A stretch of 64,000 bases of DNA, from assembly GCA_046726375.1 (NCBI GenBank), contig JBKPAJ010000022.1, forward strand, positions 1-64,000. Reading direction: 5' to 3'. Below are positions 1 through 8,173 of this stretch, in pieces; within the stretch, counting starts at the first letter, position 1, and the number at the start of each line of letters is the position of its first letter. Origin of the DNA: DASPWV01 sp046726375. Its GTDB lineage: Bacteria > Acidobacteriota > Vicinamibacteria > Vicinamibacterales > UBA2999. Under the pieces are notes generated by a model. The model searched no databases. It was not told the origin of the DNA and saw only the letters and a list, made by a program, of their open reading frames with translations. The translations under genes were made by a program, and so were the position numbers.

Positions 1-146
1 TGCATAAGTCCCGGAGCGCGGCGCCCGGATCGCAAGGCGCGCCGACCGCGCATATTGGGCATATGCAAGGGAGAAGCAACGCCGCGAGCCGGGATGCCCC
101 GCCCGGGAATTATGCGATGCATCTCGTTTCCAGGGGACTAGGCACT

Positions 147-237
147 GACGTCGATAGTCAACGCTCGACAGTCGACAGTCGACGGTATCGACGCAGAACT
201 CCGCCCCGTAGACCGTTGACGGTCGACCGTTGACGTC
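147..237. repeat. Inverted short-repeat array, GTCGAC/GTTGAC unit
   Basis: The left arm (147-185) carries repeated GTCGAC-type units (GTCGACAGTCGACAGTCGAC). The right arm (211-237) reads ACCGTTGACGGTCGACCGTTGACG. The reverse complement of the right arm resembles the left arm, so the two could pair across a loop of about 25 nt. No gene lies here. It belongs to the same class of private inverted arrays seen in at least eight other spacers of this window. Confidence 0.6.
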
Positions 238-238
238 T

Positions 239-400
239 TTACTCATCCCGCAGCGTCAGCGCGGGATCGAGCGCCGCCGCCCTTCTCGCAGGATCGCGCA
301 GGCAAGAAACGCAACCACCATCAACAGGAGCGTGACCGCGCCGTAGGTGATCGGATCCGTTGGTTCGTGGTCTCGTTCGACGCAATCGCCGAACGCGCCC
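239..400 (-). pseudogene. Remnant of ADOP-type ABC transporter permease C-terminus
   Basis: Reading leftwards, one frame gives TDPITYGAVTLLLMVVAFLA, a typical last transmembrane helix of acidobacterial ADOP/MacB-FtsX permeases. After a one-base frameshift near 291 the adjacent frame gives PARRAAALDPALTLRDE and a stop at 239-241, the usual end of this family (PARRAA..DP...LR.E). The family is normally about 800 residues, so only the tail survives, and it is frameshifted. No matching upstream coding sequence is visible between 400 and 800. It reads as a decayed gene end. Confidence 0.6.
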
Positions 401-870
401 GTGTTCACGAGTTCTCGGCGGCGCGAATCGGGTGAATAATCTGGCTAAAATCACGCAGTCGGCGATTGCACCTGCGTACTCGTTTGAGCCGGGCGTGCCG
501 AACTGAAGCGACAGGCTGGAGTGCGTGGAGCGGGGCTGACAACCGGATGCGAGGCGCCATCATGTGCTCGAGCACGAATGTCCCCGCATGCGTAATACGC
601 CTATCTACATCGCCGGGCAACTCATGCCGCTCTGCAGCTGGTTCAAAGAGAATTTACTGGCACGTGGTACGAGTGAACTCCTCGGAGAAGCGTCGGGGAC
701 GCTGCCGTACTACTGTATTGATCCAGAGAGTTTGCCTGCCTCGGTGGTGAGCAGGTCGTGTTCAGGGCTCGACGACCGCCGACCGACCCGTCGAAGCCGA
801 GTTGATCAACCTACGTCCTCGATCGGTTGGTGACGTGCGACAGGATTCAGTAAGGAAGCGATCACTTCCG
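401..870. other. Spacer without supported gene
   Basis: About 470 bases with only short overlapping open frames and no convincing ribosome-binding site or motif. A plus-strand frame near 564-830 has a protein-like middle (IYIAGQLMPLCSWFKENLLA), but no family was recognised and it has no supporting start. It may be further decayed coding DNA next to the permease remnant. Confidence 0.4.
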
Positions 871-2469
871 ATGGTTTTGGCCACGGTGCTGGTCCTGCCC
901 AGCGCACTCTGGGCCTTCCGCGACCATTCAATCTGGTCCTGGGATGCTGCCTTCTACGGCATGGGCGCCGTGGACATTTGGGCGAAGCTGTCACATGACC
1001 CCATGCGATGGTGGGAGGCCATGCAGCATGTTTATGCGGCAAAGGCTCCGGCAATTGGCTGGCTGGGGCAGTTGTTTGTGCCGGTGGGTCAGCGGCTCCA
1101 GTCAATTGAAACAGGTTTGCTGATCTCGGTGCTCCTGGTCCAGATCGGTTCGCTGGCGTTGATTTTTCGCCTTGGACGAATGATCGCGCCGGACTCATCG
1201 CTTCCGGCGATGTGCGGGATGCTGCTTCTGGGCGCTAGTCCAATGTTCATCGAAATGTCCCACGCATTCCTGACCGAGGGCTTTCAGCTCTTCGCCGTTA
1301 GCTACGCGTATTGGGTCGTTGCAAAATCCTCGTCTTGGCCCCCGCTTCGAACAGTCAGCCACCTCACGCTCGCCATTACTCTTGCCCTCCTGGTCAAGCT
1401 CATTACGCCTGTCTACTTGTGCCTGCCATTGTGCATTTCCATCTACTACCTGTGGCGCGCCGCGCGAAGTCGAGTATGGTGGCCCCTCAGCAGCTACGAT
1501 TTCGGTCTCGCCGTAATTGCTGTCGCGCTGGCCGGTGCCGGCGCAGCCTGGTACGTGCGCAACGGCATTGAGACTTGGGAGTTTGCTCGGTTTTCTGCTT
1601 CAGGCGAGGTCGCTGCATCGTTGTACGGCAGCAAATCACCATTCTTCGCCAAGGTGAGCTATTGGAGCAGGACCCTTTTCGAAATCTTTGTCGCTACCCC
1701 GAACCGCCTGTGGTTGTTGACGGGTGCGGCCTGTACGCTGGTTGCCCTCGGCATAATCCGTAAACGCTTACGGCACACGATTGCGGCAGAAGTGCCCTCG
1801 AGTGTCATCTGGGCGGCTGCCTTGCAGGTTCCGTTCGTGATCGCACTTTTTTCGTTGGCGCATAACGAACTGAACCGGTTCGCCCTGGCGCTCGGGCCAT
1901 CGGTGGCAATTGTGTTGATGTGGGCCCTGGCCCATCTCCGCAGTGTGGCAGTTTGCGTCGGGCTCTTGACGGCGCTCTCGGCGCAGTGGAGCGTCTTACA
2001 CGCGCGCAGCCTCGGCCTGGCAGGCTTGCGAGACGAATCGGGCCTGGCACAGCCACTACGCTCCGCTGATCCTCGGAGCCTAGTCCTGAGGCGCCTGGTG
2101 GAGTTCACCTGCACTCCGGCGACCACTGGCCGTTTTATTATGACCGGCGTGGATGTGGACTGGCTCAACGCGTATACCCTCCAGTTCTATTCGGCGAAAG
2201 CACAACTCACCAACGGCACGCGGTGCCACTACTGGTCTTTGGAGGGTGAAACCGATGCGAATCTGGCTTGGTCGCGCCTACTGGTCCTGAAGCCCCTCTA
2301 TTTTGTGTCCTTGGAAAAGTCGGCCCTTCCCGCTGACAGCATGAATCGGGCGTCGGAAAGTGTGCTTAACCGTGTCGATAGTGATCCGGGATTTCGTCGA
2401 GAAACCTTCGAAGCGGCAGGCACTGGAATCGTTGTTTACCGACAACTCAACGAGCTGTCTAATCGATGA
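871..2469 (+). CDS. Polytopic membrane protein, GT-C glycosyltransferase-like
   Basis: About 532 residues with roughly ten hydrophobic helices and a soluble C-terminal tail of about 130 residues. The first loop after helix 1 contains SIWSWDAAFYGMG, resembling the acidic first luminal loop of GT-C (PMT/ArnT-like) enzymes that use polyprenyl-linked sugars. That assignment is by fold impression only. I chose the ATG at 871, which puts the first helix at the N-terminus and has AAGGAAG at 852-858, although the spacing is long. An upstream TTG at 802 would add 23 polar residues. The gene stands alone and faces a minus-strand gene. Its codon use looks less GC-biased than its neighbours, which could mean transfer. 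Hypothetical membrane protein is the safe fallback. Confidence 0.7.
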   Translation: MVLATVLVLPSALWAFRDHSIWSWDAAFYGMGAVDIWAKLSHDPMRWWEAMQHVYAAKAPAIGWLGQLFVPVGQRLQSIETGLLISVLLVQIGSLALIFRLGRMIAPDSSLPAMCGMLLLGASPMFIEMSHAFLTEGFQLFAVSYAYWVVAKSSSWPPLRTVSHLTLAITLALLVKLITPVYLCLPLCISIYYLWRAARSRVWWPLSSYDFGLAVIAVALAGAGAAWYVRNGIETWEFARFSASGEVAASLYGSKSPFFAKVSYWSRTLFEIFVATPNRLWLLTGAACTLVALGIIRKRLRHTIAAEVPSSVIWAAALQVPFVIALFSLAHNELNRFALALGPSVAIVLMWALAHLRSVAVCVGLLTALSAQWSVLHARSLGLAGLRDESGLAQPLRSADPRSLVLRRLVEFTCTPATTGRFIMTGVDVDWLNAYTLQFYSAKAQLTNGTRCHYWSLEGETDANLAWSRLLVLKPLYFVSLEKSALPADSMNRASESVLNRVDSDPGFRRETFEAAGTGIVVYRQLNELSNR

Positions 2470-2569
2470 AATTGGAGACCGACGGACACCAGCTGCTCAC
2501 GAAGCTTTGGGCGTTGCGCAGAGGTGCTGGTCACGCGCGCGCCGCTCACGCGTCTGATACGCCCTCTAA

Positions 2570-2614
2570 GTACAAACCAAAACCGCTGCGCCGGAGATTG
2601 GCGACACAGCGGTT
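2570..2614 (-). terminator. Intrinsic terminator of the RRM gene
   Basis: On the minus strand AACCGCTG (2607-2614) pairs with CAGCGGTT (2581-2588), extended inside by CGCC/GGCG. It is followed by a U-rich run (TTTTGGTTTGT, about 2570-2582). It lies about 20 bp past the stop codon of the RNA-binding protein gene. Confidence 0.7.
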
Positions 2615-2635
2615 CATCAATTGACGGTCTTCGAT

Positions 2636-2959
2636 TTACCAGCGAGGTTCACGGCGCGGACCGCGGTTGTTACCGCCGCCGTAGCCGCCACCGCCGCCGC
2701 CAGCGCGCGCCGGCTGCGGCCGCGCTTCATTGACGGTCAAGTTGCGTCCACCATACGACTGATCGTGAAGCGTGTTCACAGCCTTTTCGGCGTCGGCCTC
2801 GGTTGCCATCTCAACAAAGGCAAACCCACGCGCGCGGCCGGTCGCCTGGTCCCGCATCACGCGCACGGTATCAACCTGCCCAACCGTCGAGAACAATTCC
2901 TCGAGGTCCTGTTCGGTTGTCTGGTAAGGAAGGTTACCCACATACAACTTTCGATTCAT
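2636..2959 (-). CDS. RRM-domain RNA-binding protein with glycine-rich tail
   Basis: A 107-residue protein. A single RNA recognition motif fills residues 1 to about 80, with RNP2 LYVGNL (4-9) and RNP1 RGFAFVEM. A short arginine/glycine-rich tail follows (ARAGGGGGGYGGGNNRGPRR). This is the bacterial and cyanobacterial Rbp-like class, which binds single-stranded RNA and is often cold-induced; in this organism that role is inferred. The start is the ATG at 2959, preceded by AGGAGAG at good spacing; a longer reading frame upstream has no comparable site. It is monocistronic and ends at the hairpin terminator at 2570-2614. Confidence 0.93.
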   Translation of the reverse strand: MNRKLYVGNLPYQTTEQDLEELFSTVGQVDTVRVMRDQATGRARGFAFVEMATEADAEKAVNTLHDQSYGGRNLTVNEARPQPARAGGGGGGYGGGNNRGPRREPRW

Positions 2960-3147
2960 GACTCTGGCTCTCCTGAGGCGGCAGATGCACGATGCGGTCC
3001 GCCCGAAATGGAAACACAACCCGGAGCGACGCTCCGGCTCTACGGTCGCAGCAGGGACGAGTCAGAGGGAGGGAAACTGATCGGTCGCTGTCGAGTGCAA
3101 AGCGGATGGGAAGTGGCTTCGTGCTCCTATTAGTGTAACAGATGCGA

Positions 3148-3234
3148 TGGTGCGGAAGAGAGGACTCGAACCTCCACGACCTTGCGGCCACAAGCTCCTG
3201 AGGCTTGCGCGTCTGCCAATTCCGCCACTTCCGC
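3148..3234 (-). tRNA. tRNA-Leu (CAG)
   Basis: The minus strand folds as a cloverleaf. The acceptor stem is GCGGAAG/CTTCCGC, the D-arm contains GGCGGAATTGGCAGACGC, and the anticodon stem-loop is CAAGC-CTCAGGA-GCTTG with anticodon CAG. A long variable arm of the leucine type and the T-loop TTCGAGT follow. The discriminator A is at 3151 and the 3' CCA is genome-encoded at 3148-3150. It reads CUG codons. Confidence 0.97.
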
Positions 3235-3267
3235 ACGAAGTGATGCACAACCGGGCAGGAACTTTTG

Positions 3268-3302
3268 ATTATACGGGAGGGCCGACCCTTCATCCAGCGC
3301 TG
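3268..3302 (-). promoter_or_regulatory. Probable sigma70-type promoter of tRNA-Leu
   Basis: A perfect TATAAT (minus strand, 3268-3273) lies about 34 bp upstream of the tRNA 5' end. A weak -35 (TGGATG) sits 17 bp further upstream. The perfect -10 in GC-rich DNA, correctly placed before a tRNA, is the argument. Confidence 0.55.
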
Positions 3303-3338
3303 CACGGGGGGAGGCTCGAGCATGAGCCTCCCCCGTGC
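3302..3338 (-). terminator. Hairpin after the large repeat-protein gene
   Basis: GAGCCTCCCCCGTGC pairs with GCACGGGGGGAGGCTC around a short loop, a few bases past the stop of the minus-strand repeat-protein gene. There is no clear U-tract, so it may act as a transcript-stabilising hairpin or a weak terminator. Confidence 0.55.
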
Positions 3339-3344
3339 GAGAAT

Positions 3345-6300
3345 TCACGGCACGATCAACGTGGTTTCGTAGGAGGCAAGCCCCACGCCGTGCGCGTTGA
3401 AGGCGCGCAACCGCAGGTAGTAGACGCCTGGCCTCACATCGGTGCGCCAATAGAACGGCGGGGTCGCAGGAAGCGTGAGCACCGCGACATCAGATCGTCC
3501 GCTCGCGCTTCCGACTTCGAGGAGGTATCCCGTCACCTCTCCGCGCGGTGGCGTCCAGCCGATGATCCCGCGCCGCGAGGCGTCAAACCCGACGCCGATA
3601 TTTCCCGGCGGATCGGGCGGGGCGGGCACGCCTCCAATGACCACCATGACTTCGTTGGACGGTTTACCGATGCTGAGCGCGTTTCTGCCGCGCACGCGCA
3701 CGAAGTAAACGCCTGCCGGCGGCAGCGGTTCGAGCTCGAACAATGTCCTGGCGATCGGGTAGGTTCCGATGTTGGCCAGGCCGGTGGCAGTGCCGACCTC
3801 AACCAGGTAGTCTGTTGCGGCGCCGCCGTAGGCTGGGGCGTCCCAAACCGCCTGAAGCTTGTTCCCCACCGTGAAGATCGCAAACCCCGACGGCCCATCC
3901 GGTGCGCCCGAACCATCGGCGTTGACGGTGAGCTCGTACTCACTTGACGCGGGACCCAAACCTGCAGCGTTCCTGCCGCGCACGCGCACATAGTAGTGAC
4001 CCGGCGGCACTCCTGTGGCAGTGAACGTCGTGGCATCAACCGGAATCGATAGCGCGGTCGATCCGGCAGAGAGGCCGACCTCGAGTACGTAATCGACGGC
4101 CTGGCCCAAGTCGTAGGGCTTGTGCCACGAAAGCTTGACCGCCCCTGCTGCAATCGTCGATCGCAGACTGTACGGCTGCCCCGGAGGAAGCGCAAACGGC
4201 AACGGCTGCAGAGCGAAGTTCAGTGACACCGTTCCGGTTGTGACCGTGATCGGCGCACCGACCAGCACTGCCGCCACGCCGTAATCGCACGTGGTCAAAC
4301 ACAGGATGTTGTCATGAATTTCGTCGAGGTAGTGGCCGTAAGAGTTGGACACGGCGAAATACGTCCCAGGCGGCACATTCTCGATCTCATAGGCGCCGCT
4401 CGCGTCGCTCCGGCCGTAGGCGACATACGAGTACTCTGTGCCGTACACCCCATACAGGTAGACATACACATCATCTGCCGGTGCAGACGTCGCAGCGTTT
4501 GTAATGACACCCGCGACGCGGCCGCTCACCGGTCTGAGCGCGAAGTCGCGGCCCGACGTCGTCGCGCCCGCGACCACCGTCACTGGCGTCCCGTGTGCGT
4601 CAGCAACTTCGCTGTCGCATCTATACGGACAATTGACCCCGCTGAAGATTTGATTCTGGAACCCCGGCTCGTTGCTGTCGGTCGCCAGATAGTAGTCACC
4701 GGCTGGCAGGCCGCCGATGGTATAGGTGCCGGAATCGTTCGTGTAATTGCTGGTGATGTAGTGGCTGTAGCCGTCACCGACGTGGCGGTAAACATAGATC
4801 AGCACATTGTTCAACGGTGCCGAAGTCGCCGCGTTCCTCACCGTTCCGGAGATGCTGCCACCGGCGTCGAGATCGAAGTCACGGCCGGTCGTGGTTGCGC
4901 CGAGAGCCACCACGATCGGTGTCCCTACCGATTTCGCCGCGCTCGGATAGCAATAGCCAAGACACATCACGCCGCCATAGATCTCGTCGACGTACGCCTG
5001 CGCGTCGGAGACGGCGTAGTAGGTGCCGGCCAACAAGCCGCGCACGATGTACTCACCCGATGCGTTCGTTTGACCCTGGGCGGCAAAGTTGTAATTCCCG
5101 GCCGCGTCATTTCCGTACAGATTCACCCACGCATCGGCAATAGGCGTCGAACCTGCGGTGCTGACTACGCGTCCTGAAACGGCGCCGCCCACATCGAGCG
5201 CAAAATTCTTCCCCGATGCGGTCAGACCGGTTGTGACCGCAACGCCGGTGCCCAATTCAACGGCTGTTCCGGACGAGCAATAGCCCGAGCATTGGATACC
5301 ATCGAAGATCTCGTTCAGGAAGCCTTCGTTGTTATAGGTATGCAGGTAGTACGTGCCGGTTCGCAGGCCGCCGACGCTGTAGCCACCAGACGCGTCGCTG
5401 GTGGCGTCGCCCACGTAGACGTCAGAGCCTGCGTTGCTCCGTTGATAGACGTACACGGTAATGCCTTGCAACGGTGCCGAAGTGGCGGCGTTCGTGATCG
5501 TTCCGGTGATGCTGCCGCCATGCTCCAAATCGAAATTCTTCCCCGACGTGACGGATCCAGCCGTCACGGAAACTGGCGCAGCTGTTGGAGGCAGCCCACC
5601 CGCGCAATACGTTCCGTCGCAGGCGATGTTGTCGAACCACTCGTTGAAGTAGCCGAGGTTGTTGTTCGTAAACAAGTAATAACTGCCGGTCGGCAGGCCC
5701 GTAATCGCGTACGCACCAGCCGCATCCGTCCACCCTGACGTCGGCGTGATCAGTTCTCCGGATGAATCGAGCAAGGTGAGGGAGACCCCCACATTTTCGA
5801 GCGGAGCGGAAGTCGCGGCATCACGAACGACGCCGGTAATGCTGCCCCAGGGATCGAGCGAGAAATTCCTGTTCGGCGTCGTGACTCCGGCGGCGATGAT
5901 GAGCGGTGTCCCGCCACGCACCATTTCGTACGAGCAGTAGCCGATGCAGCGGATGTTGTCGTACACCTCGTTGATGAACCCCGGAGCGTAGCTGATGTAG
6001 GCGAAGTGTGTACCGGGTGCGAGCCCAGACACGCTGTAAACGCCGGCGGCGTCGGTGTATCCATAGCCGGATCTGACCGCCTGGTCACCCACGACGGCGA
6101 TCGTCTCTACCCACACGTTTTCCAGAGGCGCGGACGTCGCGCCATTCACAACCGTGCCTGAGATCCCGCCTCCTTCGTCGAGCGCGAAATTCAGGCCGGA
6201 CAGTGCGCCGCCGGATACCACGACGACCGGAGTGCCCGTCCTGATCGCAGTGCTCAGGTCACAAGTACCTGAACATCCTTTGTTGTCGTAGATCTCGTTG

Positions 6301-6551
6301 ACTAACCCCTGCTGATTGTAGGTGTAGAGGTAGTAGGTGCCGGGATCGACAGTGAACGTGAACACACCCAACGCGTCGGTCGATGCGTTCGCGCAGTCGT
6401 ATGACGCGGTACACAGGGTAAGGTAAGCTCCGGCGACAGGCGCCGACGTCGCGGCTCGAGTGACGATGCCTGAAGCCGTTCCAGGCGCTGCGTACGCCGG
6501 CGCTGCGTAGACCAATCCCAAGGCAAGGCACAAAATCAACCTTTGGTACAT
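3345..6551 (-). CDS. Large secreted protein: seven CnaB/carboxypeptidase-regulatory-like repeats plus three FN3 domains
   Basis: About 1068 residues with a clear signal peptide (ILCLALGLVYAAPAYA). Residues about 25-775 hold seven repeats of roughly 105 residues. Each opens with a sentence like GGSISGTV.NAATSAPL and runs through a beta-sandwich with a YY motif. It then carries NE.YDN followed by two cysteines three or four residues apart (GCSGTC, RCIGYC, QCSGYC, MCLGYC, NCPYRC). Three fibronectin type III-like domains follow, each ending in YYVRVRGRNA.G.G..S.E. It is probably extracellular or surface-attached; ligand unknown. The start is the ATG at 6551, with GGAGAAAG just upstream; an ATG four codons earlier would overlap that site. 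It is monocistronic. A broken paralogue tail lies upstream at 6727-6860. Confidence 0.88.
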   Translation of the reverse strand: MYQRLILCLALGLVYAAPAYAAPGTASGIVTRAATSAPVAGAYLTLCTASYDCANASTDALGVFTFTVDPGTYYLYTYNQQGLVNEIYDNKGCSGTCDLSTAIRTGTPVVVVSGGALSGLNFALDEGGGISGTVVNGATSAPLENVWVETIAVVGDQAVRSGYGYTDAAGVYSVSGLAPGTHFAYISYAPGFINEVYDNIRCIGYCSYEMVRGGTPLIIAAGVTTPNRNFSLDPWGSITGVVRDAATSAPLENVGVSLTLLDSSGELITPTSGWTDAAGAYAITGLPTGSYYLFTNNNLGYFNEWFDNIACDGTYCAGGLPPTAAPVSVTAGSVTSGKNFDLEHGGSITGTITNAATSAPLQGITVYVYQRSNAGSDVYVGDATSDASGGYSVGGLRTGTYYLHTYNNEGFLNEIFDGIQCSGYCSSGTAVELGTGVAVTTGLTASGKNFALDVGGAVSGRVVSTAGSTPIADAWVNLYGNDAAGNYNFAAQGQTNASGEYIVRGLLAGTYYAVSDAQAYVDEIYGGVMCLGYCYPSAAKSVGTPIVVALGATTTGRDFDLDAGGSISGTVRNAATSAPLNNVLIYVYRHVGDGYSHYITSNYTNDSGTYTIGGLPAGDYYLATDSNEPGFQNQIFSGVNCPYRCDSEVADAHGTPVTVVAGATTSGRDFALRPVSGRVAGVITNAATSAPADDVYVYLYGVYGTEYSYVAYGRSDASGAYEIENVPPGTYFAVSNSYGHYLDEIHDNILCLTTCDYGVAAVLVGAPITVTTGTVSLNFALQPLPFALPPGQPYSLRSTIAAGAVKLSWHKPYDLGQAVDYVLEVGLSAGSTALSIPVDATTFTATGVPPGHYYVRVRGRNAAGLGPASSEYELTVNADGSGAPDGPSGFAIFTVGNKLQAVWDAPAYGGAATDYLVEVGTATGLANIGTYPIARTLFELEPLPPAGVYFVRVRGRNALSIGKPSNEVMVVIGGVPAPPDPPGNIGVGFDASRRGIIGWTPPRGEVTGYLLEVGSASGRSDVAVLTLPATPPFYWRTDVRPGVYYLRLRAFNAHGVGLASYETTLIVP

Positions 6552-6689
6552 AGCTTTCTCCATGGGAACCGGATTTTGCGACCCGTCCGGACTTCGGGGC
6601 TGTCTAGGTGGACGGCCCGTCGCCGGGCTGTCCGCCTACAGCGCCGCGTCGTGTCTCAAAGAATTGAAGGTTTTACGTGCAGGAAACAG

Positions 6690-6717
6690 CACGGGCAGGT
6701 TAGTGAACCTTCCCGTG
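6690..6717. repeat. Hairpin after the repeat-protein remnant
   Basis: CACGGGCAGGTT and AACCTTCCCGTG pair with one mismatch around a four-base loop, just past the stop (6727) of the remnant gene. It sits in the same place relative to the coding end as the hairpin at 3302-3338 behind the intact paralogue. Confidence 0.5.
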
Positions 6718-6726
6718 CCGTCCGAG

Positions 6727-6860
6727 TTACGGGACGATAAGCGTTCGCTCGCACGATGCGATACCGACAGCCGCCGCGTTGATCGTACGCATCTTGATGT
6801 AGTAAGTGCCGGGCGGACGCTGCCGGCGCCGAACCTGAAAGTGGGCGCGCGAGCGAAACA
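6727..6860 (-). pseudogene. C-terminal remnant of a second FN3-type repeat protein
   Basis: The minus strand encodes PPGTYYIKMRTINAAAVGIA and then SCERTLIVP and a stop at 6727. This is closely parallel to the last lines of the intact downstream gene (RPGVYYLRLRAFNAHGVGLA, then SYETTLIVP, stop). Further upstream the frame no longer resembles the family and there is no start. It is best read as the surviving tail of a deleted tandem copy, which fits gene amplification and loss at this locus. Confidence 0.7.
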
Positions 6861-7019
6861 GTTCGAATCTCGTGAGCACTGTATCTCCCACCGGAGATAT
6901 CGATGCGACGTGATGCGGATTACGGCAAACCTCTCAGAACGACATGCGAGCAGTTGGCTCGGCGTTGATCTGTCCGGTACTGCCTAGGGTTGCGCGTCTC
7001 TGCGACCGCGCAATGCGAA
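6861..7019. other. Spacer, nothing recognised
   Basis: No gene, RNA or repeat recognised between the remnant's homologous part and the SDR stop codon. Confidence 0.4.
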
Positions 7020-7934
7020 TCAGGCCGCTCGGGTTTCGCCGCCGAGGAGCGTGAGAATTTCCCCAGTGATGTAGCTCGAGTCGCCTTCAGACGCAAAGAA
7101 GACAAAGGCCGGTGCGATCTCGTCTGGTTGCGCGGGTCGCCCCATCGGTGTGTCTTTGCCGTGCTTTCCTGCTTCGTCAGCAGGTTTGTCGGCGACGTTG
7201 AGCGGCGTCCAGACGGGACCCGGCGAGACGCAATTCACCCGGATGCCGCGGTCCACCAGGTTTTGGGCGAGCGACTTCGTGAAAGCGTGAATCGCGCCCT
7301 TGGTCGACGCGTAATCAATCAGGCTCTTGTTGCCTTCGAGGCCTGTGATCGATCCGCAGTTGATGATGGTGTCACCGCGCGACATGCGTTTGACCGCCTC
7401 GCGTGCCATGTAGAAGTAACCGTAGATGTTGGTACGGAACGTACGATCCCATTCCTCGTTGGTGATGTCTTCGATCTTGTCTTTGCGTTGCTGGTAAGCG
7501 GCGTTGTTCACGAGGATGTTGAGTTTGCCGAACGCGGCGAGCGTTTGCTCCACGGCGCGCGCGCAGAACTCCGGATCCGAGACGTCGCCGTGAATCATGA
7601 GGGTCCGTCGTCCGAGCTGCTCCATCTTCTCACGCACCTTCAGCGCATCGCGGTGCTCCTCTTCGAGATAGACGATCGCCACGTCGGCGCCCTCGCGCGC
7701 AAATAAATAGGCCACGGAGCGGCCGATGCCCGAATCGCCCCCGGTAACGAGCGCGACCTTTCCTTCCAGCTTTCCGGCGGGCCGATAGCTGACGCCTTCG
7801 AATTCCGGCCGCGGTTCCATGCGCTCTTCGAGCCCCGGGCGCTCCTGGTGCTGTGGCGGAAACGGCGCGACCGGTTTTTCGTCGGCGCGATCCTTGAACG
7901 GTTGCTCAGGACCGTGCTGTTTCTTCTCGGCCAT
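7020..7934 (-). CDS. SDR family NAD(P)-dependent oxidoreductase (YghA-like)
   Basis: 304 residues. A 50-residue proline/charge-rich N-terminal extension (HGPEQPFKDRADEKP..PP) typical of the YghA/YhdF/YdaD subgroup precedes a Rossmann fold. Visible motifs are TGGDSGIG (64-71) for cofactor binding, NNAA (143-146), and the catalytic Ser195, Tyr208 and Lys212 (YASTK). Substrate unknown; the subgroup is often tied to general stress responses. It is the last gene of a minus-strand run (YihY, BON lipoprotein, DUF72, YtxH-like, SDR), 11 bp after its upstream neighbour, so it is probably co-transcribed. A cytoplasmic location is expected. Confidence 0.92.
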   Translation of the reverse strand: MAEKKQHGPEQPFKDRADEKPVAPFPPQHQERPGLEERMEPRPEFEGVSYRPAGKLEGKVALVTGGDSGIGRSVAYLFAREGADVAIVYLEEEHRDALKVREKMEQLGRRTLMIHGDVSDPEFCARAVEQTLAAFGKLNILVNNAAYQQRKDKIEDITNEEWDRTFRTNIYGYFYMAREAVKRMSRGDTIINCGSITGLEGNKSLIDYASTKGAIHAFTKSLAQNLVDRGIRVNCVSPGPVWTPLNVADKPADEAGKHGKDTPMGRPAQPDEIAPAFVFFASEGDSSYITGEILTLLGGETRAA

Positions 7935-7945
7935 ATCGGTTCGGC

Positions 7946-8173
7946 CTAACTAAGGTTGCTGCTGGTCGTCGGCGTCCACGAGGGGGGGTCGCTCGCCGGG
8001 AACGACTGCTCCACCTGATCGTCGATCATCGGCTCCTGCACCCGCATGGTGCGGCGCCGCTTGATCCGTGAGAGAGCTCGGCCCGGCTCGGGCGCGTAAA
8101 GAGCGCCCACCGCTGCGCCGAGAAAGCCGCCTATGAGCAAGCCGCTGACAAATGTTTGGGAAGTGAGTCTCAT
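7946..8173 (-). CDS. Small YtxH-like membrane protein with SFPASDPPSW tail
   Basis: 75 residues. One glycine/alanine-rich hydrophobic segment (FVSGLLIGGFLGAAVGALYA) of the YtxH type is followed by a basic stretch. The C-terminus carries VEQSFPASDPPSWTP, a motif I recognise from many small uncharacterised proteins of stress-associated clusters. The ATG at 8173 overlaps the stop of the DUF72 gene as ATGA, which implies translational coupling. A longer frame reading upstream would lie inside the DUF72 gene and is rejected. It is probably membrane-anchored; function unknown. Confidence 0.75.
   Translation of the reverse strand: MRLTSQTFVSGLLIGGFLGAAVGALYAPEPGRALSRIKRRRTMRVQEPMIDDQVEQSFPASDPPSWTPTTSSNLS

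Noticed and set aside
2960..3019. Upstream extension of the RRM protein
   Set aside because: Adds a cysteine/arginine-rich non-family segment and covers the AGGAGAG site of the ATG at 2959.
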